Assembly: GCF_018398395.1 (NCBI RefSeq)
Contig: NZ_JAHCBF010000002.1
Coordinates: 62,001 to 126,000, forward strand
Direction: 5' to 3'
Length of the DNA: 64,000 nt
Source of the DNA: Croceicoccus gelatinilyticus
Lineage (GTDB): Bacteria > Pseudomonadota > Alphaproteobacteria > Sphingomonadales > Sphingomonadaceae
The position numbers and the translations under genes were made by a program. This document shows positions 38,792-47,336 of the stretch, in pieces (position 1 is the stretch's first letter; each line of letters starts with the position of its first letter). The notes below the pieces were generated by a model. The model searched no databases, was not told the origin of the DNA, and saw nothing but the letters and a program-made list of their open reading frames with translations.

Positions 38792-39856
38792 ATGACCGAC
38801 AAGCCCGAATACCTGATGCAGGCCTGGTACGCCGCCGCCCTGTCGAGCGAGGTGGACGAGACCGAGCTGTTCCGCCGCAAGATCATGGGCAAGGGCGTGC
38901 TCATCTATCGCGGCGAGGACGGCAAGCCGATCGGCATGCACGACCGCTGCCCCCACCGCTTCGCGCCGCTGTCGCAGGGCCACCGCGACGGCGACAACGT
39001 GGTTTGCCCCTATCACGGACTTGCCTTCAACGGCGCGGGCAACTGCGTGCACAACCCGCACGGGCGCGGCACGCTGCCCAAGGGTCAGGTCGTGGGCACG
39101 TTCCCGCTGGTCGAGAAGCACGGCTTCATCTGGATCTGGATGGCCGAGGAAGCGCCCGACTACGATCTCGTCCCCGACTACGCGCCGCTGGACGAAGGAC
39201 CGGCGACGGGCATCGGGCACACCTACATGCAGATGCCGGTGAACTACCGCATGATCCTCGACAACGTGATGGACCTGTCCCACGTCGACCATGTCCACGG
39301 CGAGATCATCACCACGCGCGGGCAGCTTACCCCGCTCATCCCCAAAGTGGTCGAGGAGGACACCGCGATCTCGGCCCGCTGGGAATGGGTGCAGCAGCCG
39401 CCGATCCTGATCCTCGCCCCGTTCCTCGCCCGCCCCGAGGATCCGGCCGATCACTACGTCCAGGTCAACTGGTCGGCACCCGCCAACATCCAGCTTTCGA
39501 TCGGCGCGGTGCAGGACGGGGCCGGCTTCGACCAGGCCGTGATGCAGTATGACCTGCACACCTGCACGCCCGAGGACGAGTTCTCCACCCACTACTTCTT
39601 CGCGACGCGCCGCAACCACAACGAGGACGACGCCGAGTACAACGCGTTCAAGATCAAGGCGATGCACGACGCCTTCATCACCGAGGACGGCCCGATCATC
39701 CTCGCCTGTCAGGAAGAGATGGGCGAGGATGACTTCTTCGACATGAACCCGATGCTGCTGTCGAACGACCTTGCGCCGGTAAAGGTACGCCGCCGCATCC
39801 GCGACCTGATCAAGCGCGAACAGGACGCAGGCCAGCTGGCCGAAGCGGCAGAGTAA
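38792..39856 (+). CDS. Rieske non-haem iron aromatic ring/ether oxygenase, VanA-like
   Basis: A 354-aa oxygenase. The Rieske cluster ligands are CPHRF...CPYHG (residues about 51-73). The mononuclear iron motif is NVMDLSHVDHVH, about 170 residues in. The length and architecture are those of vanillate O-demethylase-type enzymes (VanA, or related chloroaromatic/steroid oxygenases) rather than the longer ring-hydroxylating dioxygenases. No reductase gene adjoins it, so its electrons come from a reductase elsewhere. It is transcribed from the sigma-54 promoter at 38720. Substrate unknown; an aromatic that the adjacent sensor detects is expected. Confidence 0.93.
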   Translation: MTDKPEYLMQAWYAAALSSEVDETELFRRKIMGKGVLIYRGEDGKPIGMHDRCPHRFAPLSQGHRDGDNVVCPYHGLAFNGAGNCVHNPHGRGTLPKGQVVGTFPLVEKHGFIWIWMAEEAPDYDLVPDYAPLDEGPATGIGHTYMQMPVNYRMILDNVMDLSHVDHVHGEIITTRGQLTPLIPKVVEEDTAISARWEWVQQPPILILAPFLARPEDPADHYVQVNWSAPANIQLSIGAVQDGAGFDQAVMQYDLHTCTPEDEFSTHYFFATRRNHNEDDAEYNAFKIKAMHDAFITEDGPIILACQEEMGEDDFFDMNPMLLSNDLAPVKVRRRIRDLIKREQDAGQLAEAAE

Positions 39857-39877
39857 GAAGCCGCCCCCGGTCGCCCG

Positions 39878-40465
39878 TCAGGTGATGGAGTAGGTGCGCA
39901 GGATCTGCTGCGCCACTTCGTCCAGCGACAGGCGGCCGGGCCGGTACCAGCTTGCCGCGCTGTTGAGCGTGGTAAGCAGCAGGATGCGATAGACATCGCG
40001 GTCGACGCCCGCTGGCAGGCTTGCATCGTTTACGAGGTCGCGGAACAGCCCTTCGAAAGCGTCGCGCCGTTCGACCAGTTGCTCGCGCACGCTGTCGGGC
40101 ACCGAGCGGAAATCGTTCATCAGCGGCGTGGTCAGCGAATTGGGATCAAGCTGGATCGCGAGCAGGGTGCGGCACGCCGTGGCCAGCCGCTCGTTCGGAT
40201 CGTCAACGCCTTCTATCGCGGCGCGGATGCGGTCTTCGGCGGTCTGCAGGGCATCGTCGTGGATGCGCACGAACAGCGCCTCCTTCGACCGGATGTAGTA
40301 GTAGAGCGAGCCGCCAAGCAGTCCGACTTTCTCCCCGATGTCGCGGATGCTGGTCCCGGCAAAGCCGTCGCGTGCGAAAAGTTCGGCCGCCGCGGCAACG
40401 ACTTCGGCCTCGCGGGTCGCCGTATCCCCCTGTGATTTCGCGCCTTTGCGCGGTGCCCTGCTCAT
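39878..40465 (-). CDS. TetR-family regulator
   Basis: A 195-aa TetR protein. The HTH is AEVVAAAAELFARDGFAGTS, IRDIGEKVGLLGGSLYYYIRSKEALF. Starts at 40465 or 40474 are plausible; the frame is open to 40555 but that region contains the operator at 40525-40534. It is divergent from the acyl-CoA dehydrogenase gene and probably represses it. A CoA-thioester ligand would be typical for a TetR in such a setting, though this is only by analogy. Confidence 0.9.
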   Translation of the reverse strand: MSRAPRKGAKSQGDTATREAEVVAAAAELFARDGFAGTSIRDIGEKVGLLGGSLYYYIRSKEALFVRIHDDALQTAEDRIRAAIEGVDDPNERLATACRTLLAIQLDPNSLTTPLMNDFRSVPDSVREQLVERRDAFEGLFRDLVNDASLPAGVDRDVYRILLLTTLNSAASWYRPGRLSLDEVAQQILRTYSIT

Positions 40466-40524
40466 GGCGACCATGCCTAAGCGCCCTTGGGCCCCGCTGG
40501 CAAGCCCTGCCCGCACTTGATTGT

Positions 40525-40534
40525 AACGATCGTT
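40525..40534. promoter_or_regulatory. Candidate TetR operator, PaaR-like
   Basis: AACGATCGTT is a perfect 10-bp palindrome in the divergent TetR/acyl-CoA dehydrogenase promoter region. It matches the CNAACGNNCGTTNG core known for PaaR-type TetR repressors. It is centred about 61 bp before the dehydrogenase start. Confidence 0.55.
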
Positions 40535-40590
40535 TGATACATAGAGCGCGCACAACTTGCAGAAGCCGATTCCGACCCAGAGGATTTTCC

Positions 40591-42348
40591 ATGCCGATCC
40601 AGTACGAACCGCCCGTCCGCTCGATGCGCTTCATCCTCGACCACGTCGTCGATTTCGACGCAGAGGTCGCCGCCCTTCCGGGGTGTGAGGACGTGTCGGC
40701 CGAATTCGGCGAGGAACTGCTCACGATGGCGGGCCGCTTCTGTGCGGAACAGCTGCTGCCGCTGAACCAGTCGGGCGACCGGCAGGGCGCGACGCTGGCC
40801 GATGGCAAGGTGACGACCGCGGACGGTTTCGCCGATGCCTATCACGCCTTTGTCGAAGGCGGCTGGGGCGCGCTATCGGGCGAGCCGGACTACGAAGGCC
40901 AGGGCCTGCCCCGCGCCTTCCAGATCATGCTGGACGAGATGGTGTCGTCGGCGAACATGTCCTTCGGCCTCTTCCCCGGCCTGACGCGCGGCGCCTCCGA
41001 AGCGTTGGCCGAACACGGCAGCGAGGAACTGAAGGCGAAGTACCTGCCGAAGCTGACCACCGGCGAGTGGTGTGGCGCGATGGCGCTGACCGAAGCGCAC
41101 GCGGGCACCGATCTCGGCCTGCTGCGCACCAAGGCGGTGCCGGTCGGCGACGGCAGCTACAAGGTGACGGGCACGAAGATCTTCATCTCGTCCGGCGATC
41201 AGGATTTCGGCAACAACATCATCCACCTCGTCCTTGCGCGCCTGCCCGATGCGGCGCCGGGGGTTAAGGGGATCAGCCTGTTCCTGGTCCCCAAGCTCAT
41301 GACCGACGATGACGGCAACGTCACGGGCGAGAACGGCGTGTCCGCCGCCGCGCTCGAACACAAGATGGGCATCCACGCGCAGCCGACTTGCGTGATGAAC
41401 TACGACGATGCGACCGGCTGGCTGATCGGCGAACCGGGGCGCGGTTTGAATGCCATGTTCACGATGATGAACGCCGAACGCCTCTACGTCGGTATCCAGG
41501 GCCTGGGCGTTGCCGAGATCGCGGTGCAGAACGCGGTCGCCTATGCCCACGAACGCCTGCAGGGGCGCGGGCCTGATGGCACCGGCCCTGCCCCGATCAT
41601 CAACCACGCCGACGTGCGCCGCATGATCCTGATGGGCCGCAGCTTCGTTGAACCCGCCCGCGCGCTGGCCGCGTGGACCGCGATCCGCATGGACGTCGCC
41701 GCGCGCCACCCGGACGAGGCGACCCGCGCTGCCGCCAATGCCGATGTCGCGCTGCTGACGCCGGTGGTGAAGGCCGCCTTCACCGACATGGGCTTCGAAA
41801 CCGCCGTCAACGCGCAGCAGGTCTTCGGCGGCCACGGCTATATCTGGGAAGCGGGGATGGAGCAGTTCGTCCGCGATGCCCGTATCACGCAGATCTACGA
41901 AGGCACCAACGGCGTGCAGGCCATGGACCTCGTCACGCGCAAGGTGACGATGGCGGACGGCGCGCCGCTGGCCAGCTATCTGGACCGGATCGAGGCCGAT
42001 CTTGGCGAAGGCGCGAGCGAGCTTGAAGCATCGTTGCTGCCCGCCGTCCGCGCCGCGCTGGCATCACTGCGCAAGGCAAGCGCGGCGGTGCAGGCCGATA
42101 CCTCGATCGATGCGATGGGCTCGGCTGCGGTAAACTACCTGCGCCTGTTCGCAATTGCCTCGATGGGGTGGATGTGGGTCCGCATGGCCGCTGCCTCGCT
42201 GGAACATGGCGACGAGACGACGAAGACCCGCAATCTCGCGCTGGCTAACTTCTACGCCGCCCACGTCCTGCCGCAGGCGGGCGCGCTGGAGGCGGCCATC
42301 GCGGCGGGGCCAGACGCGGTGATGGCCCTTCCCGCCGACCTTTTCTGA
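40591..42348 (+). CDS. Acyl-CoA dehydrogenase, DmdC-like (long form)
   Basis: A 585-aa FAD acyl-CoA dehydrogenase, longer than the usual 380-400 aa because of a C-terminal extension, as in 3-methylmercaptopropionyl-CoA dehydrogenases (DmdC) and their many paralogues. AMALTEAHAGTDLGLLRTK and GTKIFISSGDQD are FAD/substrate-site segments; QQVFGGHGYIWEAGMEQFVRDARITQIYEGTNG contains the FAD-contact motif and catalytic-Glu region. The start (40591) has AGAGGA; earlier open frame is antisense to the TetR gene. Substrate uncertain: DmdC-like enzymes act on various fatty or thio acyl-CoAs. Its stop abuts the stop of the convergent regulator gene. Confidence 0.9.
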   Translation: MPIQYEPPVRSMRFILDHVVDFDAEVAALPGCEDVSAEFGEELLTMAGRFCAEQLLPLNQSGDRQGATLADGKVTTADGFADAYHAFVEGGWGALSGEPDYEGQGLPRAFQIMLDEMVSSANMSFGLFPGLTRGASEALAEHGSEELKAKYLPKLTTGEWCGAMALTEAHAGTDLGLLRTKAVPVGDGSYKVTGTKIFISSGDQDFGNNIIHLVLARLPDAAPGVKGISLFLVPKLMTDDDGNVTGENGVSAAALEHKMGIHAQPTCVMNYDDATGWLIGEPGRGLNAMFTMMNAERLYVGIQGLGVAEIAVQNAVAYAHERLQGRGPDGTGPAPIINHADVRRMILMGRSFVEPARALAAWTAIRMDVAARHPDEATRAAANADVALLTPVVKAAFTDMGFETAVNAQQVFGGHGYIWEAGMEQFVRDARITQIYEGTNGVQAMDLVTRKVTMADGAPLASYLDRIEADLGEGASELEASLLPAVRAALASLRKASAAVQADTSIDAMGSAAVNYLRLFAIASMGWMWVRMAAASLEHGDETTKTRNLALANFYAAHVLPQAGALEAAIAAGPDAVMALPADLF

Positions 42349-43992
42349 TCAGTAGTTGCGGGCCTTGAGGCGGTAGTCGATCTGCCGCCTCGTCAGGCCC
42401 AGCAGCTTTGCCGCCTCGGCAACGTCGCCACCTGCGCGGCGCAGCGCTTCGTCCAGGAGGCGCGCCTCGTTCGCGGCGAGGTCGAGGTCGGGCATGGCGC
42501 GGACCATGTCGTCGGCCTTGCGATCCTTCACCTGCCCGTCGCGCGTCAGGCGCATGCCCGACTGCGGCGCGGGCGGGACCGGCAGGCTGAGCGCGTCGAC
42601 GTCGATGACACCGCCCGGTTCGGCCAGCATGACCCCGCGTTCGAGCACGTTCTCAAGCTCGCGGATATTGCCGGGCCAGTCGTAGGCGCGCAGCATCTCC
42701 ATCGCCTTGTCCGAAAGCCCGCGAACGGGACGGCCATGCCGCGCACTCATCCTTTCCAGAAGGAATTCCACGAACAGCGGAATGTCGCTGGCCCGATCGC
42801 GCAGCGGCGGGATGTCGATGGGATAGGGGTTGAGGCGATAGAACAGGTCGGCGCGGAATTTTCCGTCCGCCACCGCCTGCGCAAGGTCCACGTTGGTCGC
42901 CGCGATCAGGCGCACGTCGACTTTCTGCGGGCGGTCCGAGCCCAGCCGGTCGATCTCGCCCGTCTGGAGCGCGCGCAGCAGCTTGACCTGCGCGGGGTAC
43001 GGCAGGTCCCCGATCTCGTCGAGGAACAGCGTGCCCCCGTCGGCGCGGGCAAAGCGCCCCGCCCGCGATCCTTGTGCGCCGGTAAAGGCACCCGCTTCGG
43101 CCCCGAACAACTCGCTTTCGATCAGGTCGTGTGGGATCGCCCCGCAGTTGACCGCGACGAAAGGCTTGTCGCGGCGCGGTGAGTGGTCGTGCAGCCACTG
43201 CGCGAAGACTTCCTTGCCCACCCCCGTCTCGCCCAGCAGCAGGACAGTGATCGCGCTGTCGGCGGCGCGTTCCAGCAGGCGGTAGCTTTTCAGGAATGCC
43301 GGTGACTGCCCGACAAGGTTTTCGGGTGCACGATGCGTGCCCAGACGCGTGCGCAAGGTGTGGATTTCCTCCGCCATCGCGTCGATTTCGCCTGCGATGT
43401 CATCGGGCGCAAGGTCTTCGCTCTCGCCCTCGACCGTGCGGCCGACGATGCGGCAGGTCTCGTCGCCCTTGCAGCGGCATTCGGTCTCCTCGAACCGCAC
43501 GCGGCGGCCCAGGAACGCGCTGACATAGCCGGTGGCATAGCCGATCTGGTTCCAGCAGGCGGCATGGTCGCCCACGCCGAATTCGGAGATGTGGGCCTTG
43601 GCCTCCCACCCGTTGCGCCACAGGAACTCGCCCGCGAAATGCCCGGCCTCGACATCGAGGTCGAGCGATACGGTCTCCACCTCCACCACGCCTTCCAGCT
43701 GGTGGAGCGCGGGGCCGATCAGGAAAACGTCCTCGTAGTTGCCGTCACCTACCAGCCGCCGCGCGATTTCCGCGTCCTGCACGCCCGAATGGTAACCCAT
43801 GCGCAGCAGCAGGCCAGCGGCGCGTTCCTCGCCCAGCGAGCGGATCAGTTCGGCCCGAAGCGCGCCCAGCGAACCGGTGTGAAGCAGGAGCATGCGCTGT
43901 TCGTCCAGCCAGACCGAGCCGGTGGACGGATCGAAGCGCAACTTCGACCACAGTTCGTTCGCCTTCGCGCGTTCTTCGATTGCCTGCGACAT
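42349..43992 (-). CDS. dmpR: Phenol-sensing sigma-54 activator, DmpR/MopR-like
   Basis: A 546-aa enhancer-binding protein with XylR_N/V4R sensor, AAA+ domain (GETGVGKEVFAQWL, GAFTGA, GGTLFLDEIGDLPY, YDWPGNIRELENVLERG) and Fis-type HTH (GDVAEAAKLLGLTRRQIDY). The zinc ligands known for MopR/DmpR are all in place with the right spacing: Cys (AACW), Glu and Cys (ETEC), then C-x7-C. This supports a phenol ligand. It lies 62 bp after dmpP on the same strand and probably activates the sigma-54 promoter at 48656-48671. The start at 43992 is chosen over 44028 because the first 12 residues of the longer form are not family-like. Confidence 0.93.
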   Translation of the reverse strand: MSQAIEERAKANELWSKLRFDPSTGSVWLDEQRMLLLHTGSLGALRAELIRSLGEERAAGLLLRMGYHSGVQDAEIARRLVGDGNYEDVFLIGPALHQLEGVVEVETVSLDLDVEAGHFAGEFLWRNGWEAKAHISEFGVGDHAACWNQIGYATGYVSAFLGRRVRFEETECRCKGDETCRIVGRTVEGESEDLAPDDIAGEIDAMAEEIHTLRTRLGTHRAPENLVGQSPAFLKSYRLLERAADSAITVLLLGETGVGKEVFAQWLHDHSPRRDKPFVAVNCGAIPHDLIESELFGAEAGAFTGAQGSRAGRFARADGGTLFLDEIGDLPYPAQVKLLRALQTGEIDRLGSDRPQKVDVRLIAATNVDLAQAVADGKFRADLFYRLNPYPIDIPPLRDRASDIPLFVEFLLERMSARHGRPVRGLSDKAMEMLRAYDWPGNIRELENVLERGVMLAEPGGVIDVDALSLPVPPAPQSGMRLTRDGQVKDRKADDMVRAMPDLDLAANEARLLDEALRRAGGDVAEAAKLLGLTRRQIDYRLKARNY

Positions 43993-44054
43993 CCTGTCTC
44001 CACTGGCGTGCCGCCGTGATCGCGGCATCGCCCTTCAAATCCGTTCTGCCCCGT

Positions 44055-45113
44055 TCAGATGCGCCTGAAAAGGGGGCTTCGGATCTGCTGCGCATCGGCG
44101 GCGGAGAAGAATTTCTCGGTATAGATGTCCTTCTCGAACAGGCGGCCCTGCATCAGCGTGGAAATCGCGGCCTCGATCATCGGCGGCGGTCCGCACAAGT
44201 ATGCCTTCAGCCCGCGGAAATCGTTGTCGAAAGCTTCCTTCGCCGCTTCGTGCGCAAAGCCGCGCACGCCGGTCCAGTCGCTGCCTTCCGGTTCGTCCGA
44301 GAGCGCAGGGACATACGTGAAGTTCGGATGCTCTGCGGCAAGTTCCTCGAAGCTCTCGTGGTAATAGAGCTCCTCGCGGTTACGCGCGCCATAGACCAGC
44401 GTGATCGCCTGGTCCTCGCCCCCGGCCAGGAGGTCGAGGATCATCGAACGCGGGCTGGAAAGCCCCGACCCGCCCGCGATGAACAGCATCGGCTGCCTTG
44501 CCGATTTGCGCACGAAAAAGCGGCCATAGGGGCCCGACAGCCTGATCCGGTCACCCTCGTTCAGGTTCTCGTGCAGCCACGTCGTCCCCTTGCCGCCCGG
44601 CACGATGCGGACGTTGAGTTCGACCAGCGTGCCATCGCCGCGATCGTTGGCAATGGAGAAAGCGCGGGTCAGCGCGGCGTCGCCCCCGATCTCGAGGTTC
44701 ACATATTGCCCCGGCTGGAACGCGATCTCGCGGTCCAAACGGATGCGGATGCCGCGAATGGTCGGCGTCAGGCGCTCGATCGCCTCGACCGTGCCTTCGT
44801 AGTCCTCGACCGGAATGCCTTCCGCGTCGGGGTCTTCCTCGATCTCGGCGTCGATCGTCACGTCGCTTTCCAGCGTGGCGCAGCAGGCCAGCGCCTTGCC
44901 CTCGTCCCGCTCGCTGTCCATCAGCGCGAAGGGCGAGGCATCGCCATGCTCGATCTCGCCATCCTCGATGTCGATCTTGCAGGTCGCGCACATGCCGTGG
45001 CAGCAGGCGTGGGGCAGCCAGATACCGGCGCGAAGGCAGGCATCGAGGATGGTCTGCCCTTCCTCGATCTCCACCTCGTCGCCGGTCGACGAAATCGTCA
45101 GCGTGTAGCTCAT
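44055..45113 (-). CDS. dmpP: Phenol hydroxylase reductase component (P5)
   Basis: A 352-aa NADH reductase. The N-terminal plant-type [2Fe-2S] ferredoxin has HACCHGMCATCKI and a distal Cys pair (LACCATL). FAD domain: ...FQPGQYVNLEI, TRAFSIAND. NAD domain: MLFIAGGSGLSSPRSMI and CGPPPMIEAAI. It passes electrons from NADH to the diiron centre of DmpN. The start at 45113 lies 5 bp after the dmpO stop. Confidence 0.95.
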   Translation of the reverse strand: MSYTLTISSTGDEVEIEEGQTILDACLRAGIWLPHACCHGMCATCKIDIEDGEIEHGDASPFALMDSERDEGKALACCATLESDVTIDAEIEEDPDAEGIPVEDYEGTVEAIERLTPTIRGIRIRLDREIAFQPGQYVNLEIGGDAALTRAFSIANDRGDGTLVELNVRIVPGGKGTTWLHENLNEGDRIRLSGPYGRFFVRKSARQPMLFIAGGSGLSSPRSMILDLLAGGEDQAITLVYGARNREELYYHESFEELAAEHPNFTYVPALSDEPEGSDWTGVRGFAHEAAKEAFDNDFRGLKAYLCGPPPMIEAAISTLMQGRLFEKDIYTEKFFSAADAQQIRSPLFRRI

Positions 45114-45117
45114 CGCC

Positions 45118-45477
45118 TCAGATCCCCGCCCCTGCGATGCCATCCAGACCCGGTGTTGTGAATTTCAGCGAGTCCTTGTGCGCCACGCCGTTGTCCGCAA
45201 GCGACTTCGCCGGATCGGGGCTGAACGGTTCGCCATTGCGGGTCCATTCGGCCTTCGCCCAGTCGATCTTCTTCCAATCGGGATGCATGCCGAACGCCTG
45301 TGCCATCGGCCCTTCGACAAGGGCGCCGAAGGGCGTGTCGGGCGGCAGCGGCCAGCAATAGGGCGATGCGAACATCATGTGCCGGTTCCACCCGACATAG
45401 ACGAGGCGGGCTCCGCGGAAATCCTCCTGCCGGTCGTGCGAGGTGAACTCGTAAGGTGCGTTTGCAGTGATGGTCAT
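45118..45477 (-). CDS. dmpO: Phenol hydroxylase component P4
   Basis: A 119-aa protein, the gamma subunit of the hydroxylase. DFRGARLVYVGWNRHMMFASPYCWPLPP is typical of DmpO. It forms the (DmpLNO)2 core. It is 12 bp after dmpN and precedes dmpP. Confidence 0.94.
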   Translation of the reverse strand: MTITANAPYEFTSHDRQEDFRGARLVYVGWNRHMMFASPYCWPLPPDTPFGALVEGPMAQAFGMHPDWKKIDWAKAEWTRNGEPFSPDPAKSLADNGVAHKDSLKFTTPGLDGIAGAGI

Positions 45478-45489
45478 GCGTCCTCTCCC

Positions 45490-47043
45490 TTACGCGTCGT
45501 TCCTGGTGGCAAGACCGCGCCACAGGTCGAAGTTCCGCGCGTCCTCGCTGTCCTTGTGGAGGCCGGATTCGGCTGGCGTCAGCTTCAGGAAGGCCATCGC
45601 CGCGGCCATCGGGTCGAAGCCTTCGGCCGTCGGGTCGGCATCGCCGAACAGATTGCCCTTGTAGAGCTCGTGCGCGCCGAGGTTGGCCTGCACGTATTTC
45701 TCCGGCTCGTCCTCGAAGATTACCTGGCACCATTCCGAACAGAAATGGAAACGCTCGCCATCATGCTCGCAGGTGTGTTCGGCGCGGGTCAGCGGTTCGC
45801 CCGGGACCGGGAAGATCGTCGGGATCTGGCAGACCTGGCACTGCTGCGGCGGGGTCTGGGCCTCGAACGGAGTACCCTCTTCCTCAAGCTTGGCCCAGTA
45901 TTCGAAGCGCGGGCGATAGTACTGGTCGAAAGTGTCGGGATACTTGGCCGACAGCCAGTCCATGTCCTCCTTCGACGGCAGCCACGCGTGAAAGTTGCTG
46001 GTTCCGCGGGCCTGGTAGAACTGGCACCATGCCATATGGCTCAGGTGATCGCGTTCCTTGCGGACCTGTTCGACGCAGGGGGGAACCTCGATGCCGTAGC
46101 GGGCAAGATCGCGGAACAGCGCGCCGCAGTTTTCCTCGAAATAGATCTCCCACGCCTCGGCCCAGCTCATCACGCGCTTGGGCAGCATGTAGTCCTGCAT
46201 CATGGCGACCAGCGTCAGCACGCGCACGCCGCGCCACGTCCACTTGTTCAGCCACTTCTGCACGATGGGCAGGTTGTCGGGGTCCTGTTCCAGCACGAAC
46301 TTGATGACTTCAAGACCCAGCGTCATGTGCCGCGCCTCGTCCGACTGGGCGGAGAAGCCGAAGGTCATCGCGCCCATGTCGCCGTTGTAAGCCGCGCCCG
46401 AAATGAAGGGCACGAAGACGAGGTTGGTCAGCACGTATTCGAAGGCAAAGCCGATCGCGACGATGAATTCGAACGGACCGCCCGTCGCCGCATCCTCGAA
46501 GAAGCTGCGCGGCACCTGAAGGTATGGCAGGTGCGTGTGGTGATGGCGGAAATTCGCCATGCCGTCGTAATAGCGGTTGTAGTTGCTGATCGCGTGGACC
46601 TGCGTCTGCGCGTGGCGCATTTCGTCCAGCGACTGCATCATGCAGGCAACGCGCGGACCGACGCCGCGGAACTGGCGCCCGATATGGGCAAAGCCGCGGT
46701 GCGACATGTATTCCAGCGGCGCGAGGCCGTTGATGAACAGCTTGACCGTGTTGATATAGCGCGCATCCGACAGCGTCAGGTGCCCGTTCCCCTGCGCAAA
46801 GGCATCGAGAATGGCGTAGAGCTTGCGCTCTTTCTCGGCCTGGTACTTCCAGTAGGCATCCATGGTCAGGCGGAAGGGATCTTCCCACGCGTCCCAGTCA
46901 TGGATCTTGATGCCTTCGAACGTGTCCATCGGGAACACGTCGTCGACGCTCTGGTACGTGGGCTCCCAGCCCAGCCCGCGCGTCATCAGCGCGTAGCGTT
47001 CCTTGAGGCCGAGCTTTTTCTTCTTGGTGACGGCGATGTCCAT
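45490..47043 (-). CDS. dmpN: Phenol hydroxylase catalytic (alpha) subunit P3
   Basis: A 517-aa subunit with the diiron centre that hydroxylates phenol to catechol. The two ligand helices are seen: SLDEMRHAQTQ and QSDEARHMTLG (each with E/D-x2-H). MDIAVTKKKKLGLKERYALMTRGLGW at the start and the C-terminal CQVCQIPTIFP / CSEWCQVIFEDEP cysteine clusters (a zinc-like site) are usual for the family. The start follows GAGGAG. Confidence 0.96.
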   Translation of the reverse strand: MDIAVTKKKKLGLKERYALMTRGLGWEPTYQSVDDVFPMDTFEGIKIHDWDAWEDPFRLTMDAYWKYQAEKERKLYAILDAFAQGNGHLTLSDARYINTVKLFINGLAPLEYMSHRGFAHIGRQFRGVGPRVACMMQSLDEMRHAQTQVHAISNYNRYYDGMANFRHHHTHLPYLQVPRSFFEDAATGGPFEFIVAIGFAFEYVLTNLVFVPFISGAAYNGDMGAMTFGFSAQSDEARHMTLGLEVIKFVLEQDPDNLPIVQKWLNKWTWRGVRVLTLVAMMQDYMLPKRVMSWAEAWEIYFEENCGALFRDLARYGIEVPPCVEQVRKERDHLSHMAWCQFYQARGTSNFHAWLPSKEDMDWLSAKYPDTFDQYYRPRFEYWAKLEEEGTPFEAQTPPQQCQVCQIPTIFPVPGEPLTRAEHTCEHDGERFHFCSEWCQVIFEDEPEKYVQANLGAHELYKGNLFGDADPTAEGFDPMAAAMAFLKLTPAESGLHKDSEDARNFDLWRGLATRNDA

Positions 47044-47054
47044 GGTGTCTCTCC

Positions 47055-47336
47055 TCAGCGATCCCAGCTCAGAACCAGCGCGTCGTCGTCTTCGTCGACG
47101 TGGCCGGACAGCGAGATCATGTTGATGTGCAGTTCCTGGAGGTCGAACTCGCGGCCGACCTCTTCCTCGACCGTTTCGCGATTGACGGTCAGCGTGCCGG
47201 GCGCGGTTATGCGGACCATGCCGGGCTGGTAGTCGAAGCTTGCGTGCTCGTTGTCGCGCTCGATCGCGTCGATCACGCCGCGGGTGTCGTCATTGGCCTG
47301 AAGGCACAGGAACACGGTGGATTTCGTCTCGGTCAT
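47055..47336 (-). CDS. dmpM: Phenol hydroxylase regulatory component P2
   Basis: A 93-aa cofactorless effector protein that binds the hydroxylase and is required for turnover. VFLCLQANDDTRGVIDAIERD and the acidic tail DEDDDALVLSWDR are typical of DmpM. Its start overlaps the dmpL stop by 1 nt (TGATG) and dmpN follows after 11 bp. Confidence 0.94.
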   Translation of the reverse strand: MTETKSTVFLCLQANDDTRGVIDAIERDNEHASFDYQPGMVRITAPGTLTVNRETVEEEVGREFDLQELHINMISLSGHVDEDDDALVLSWDR

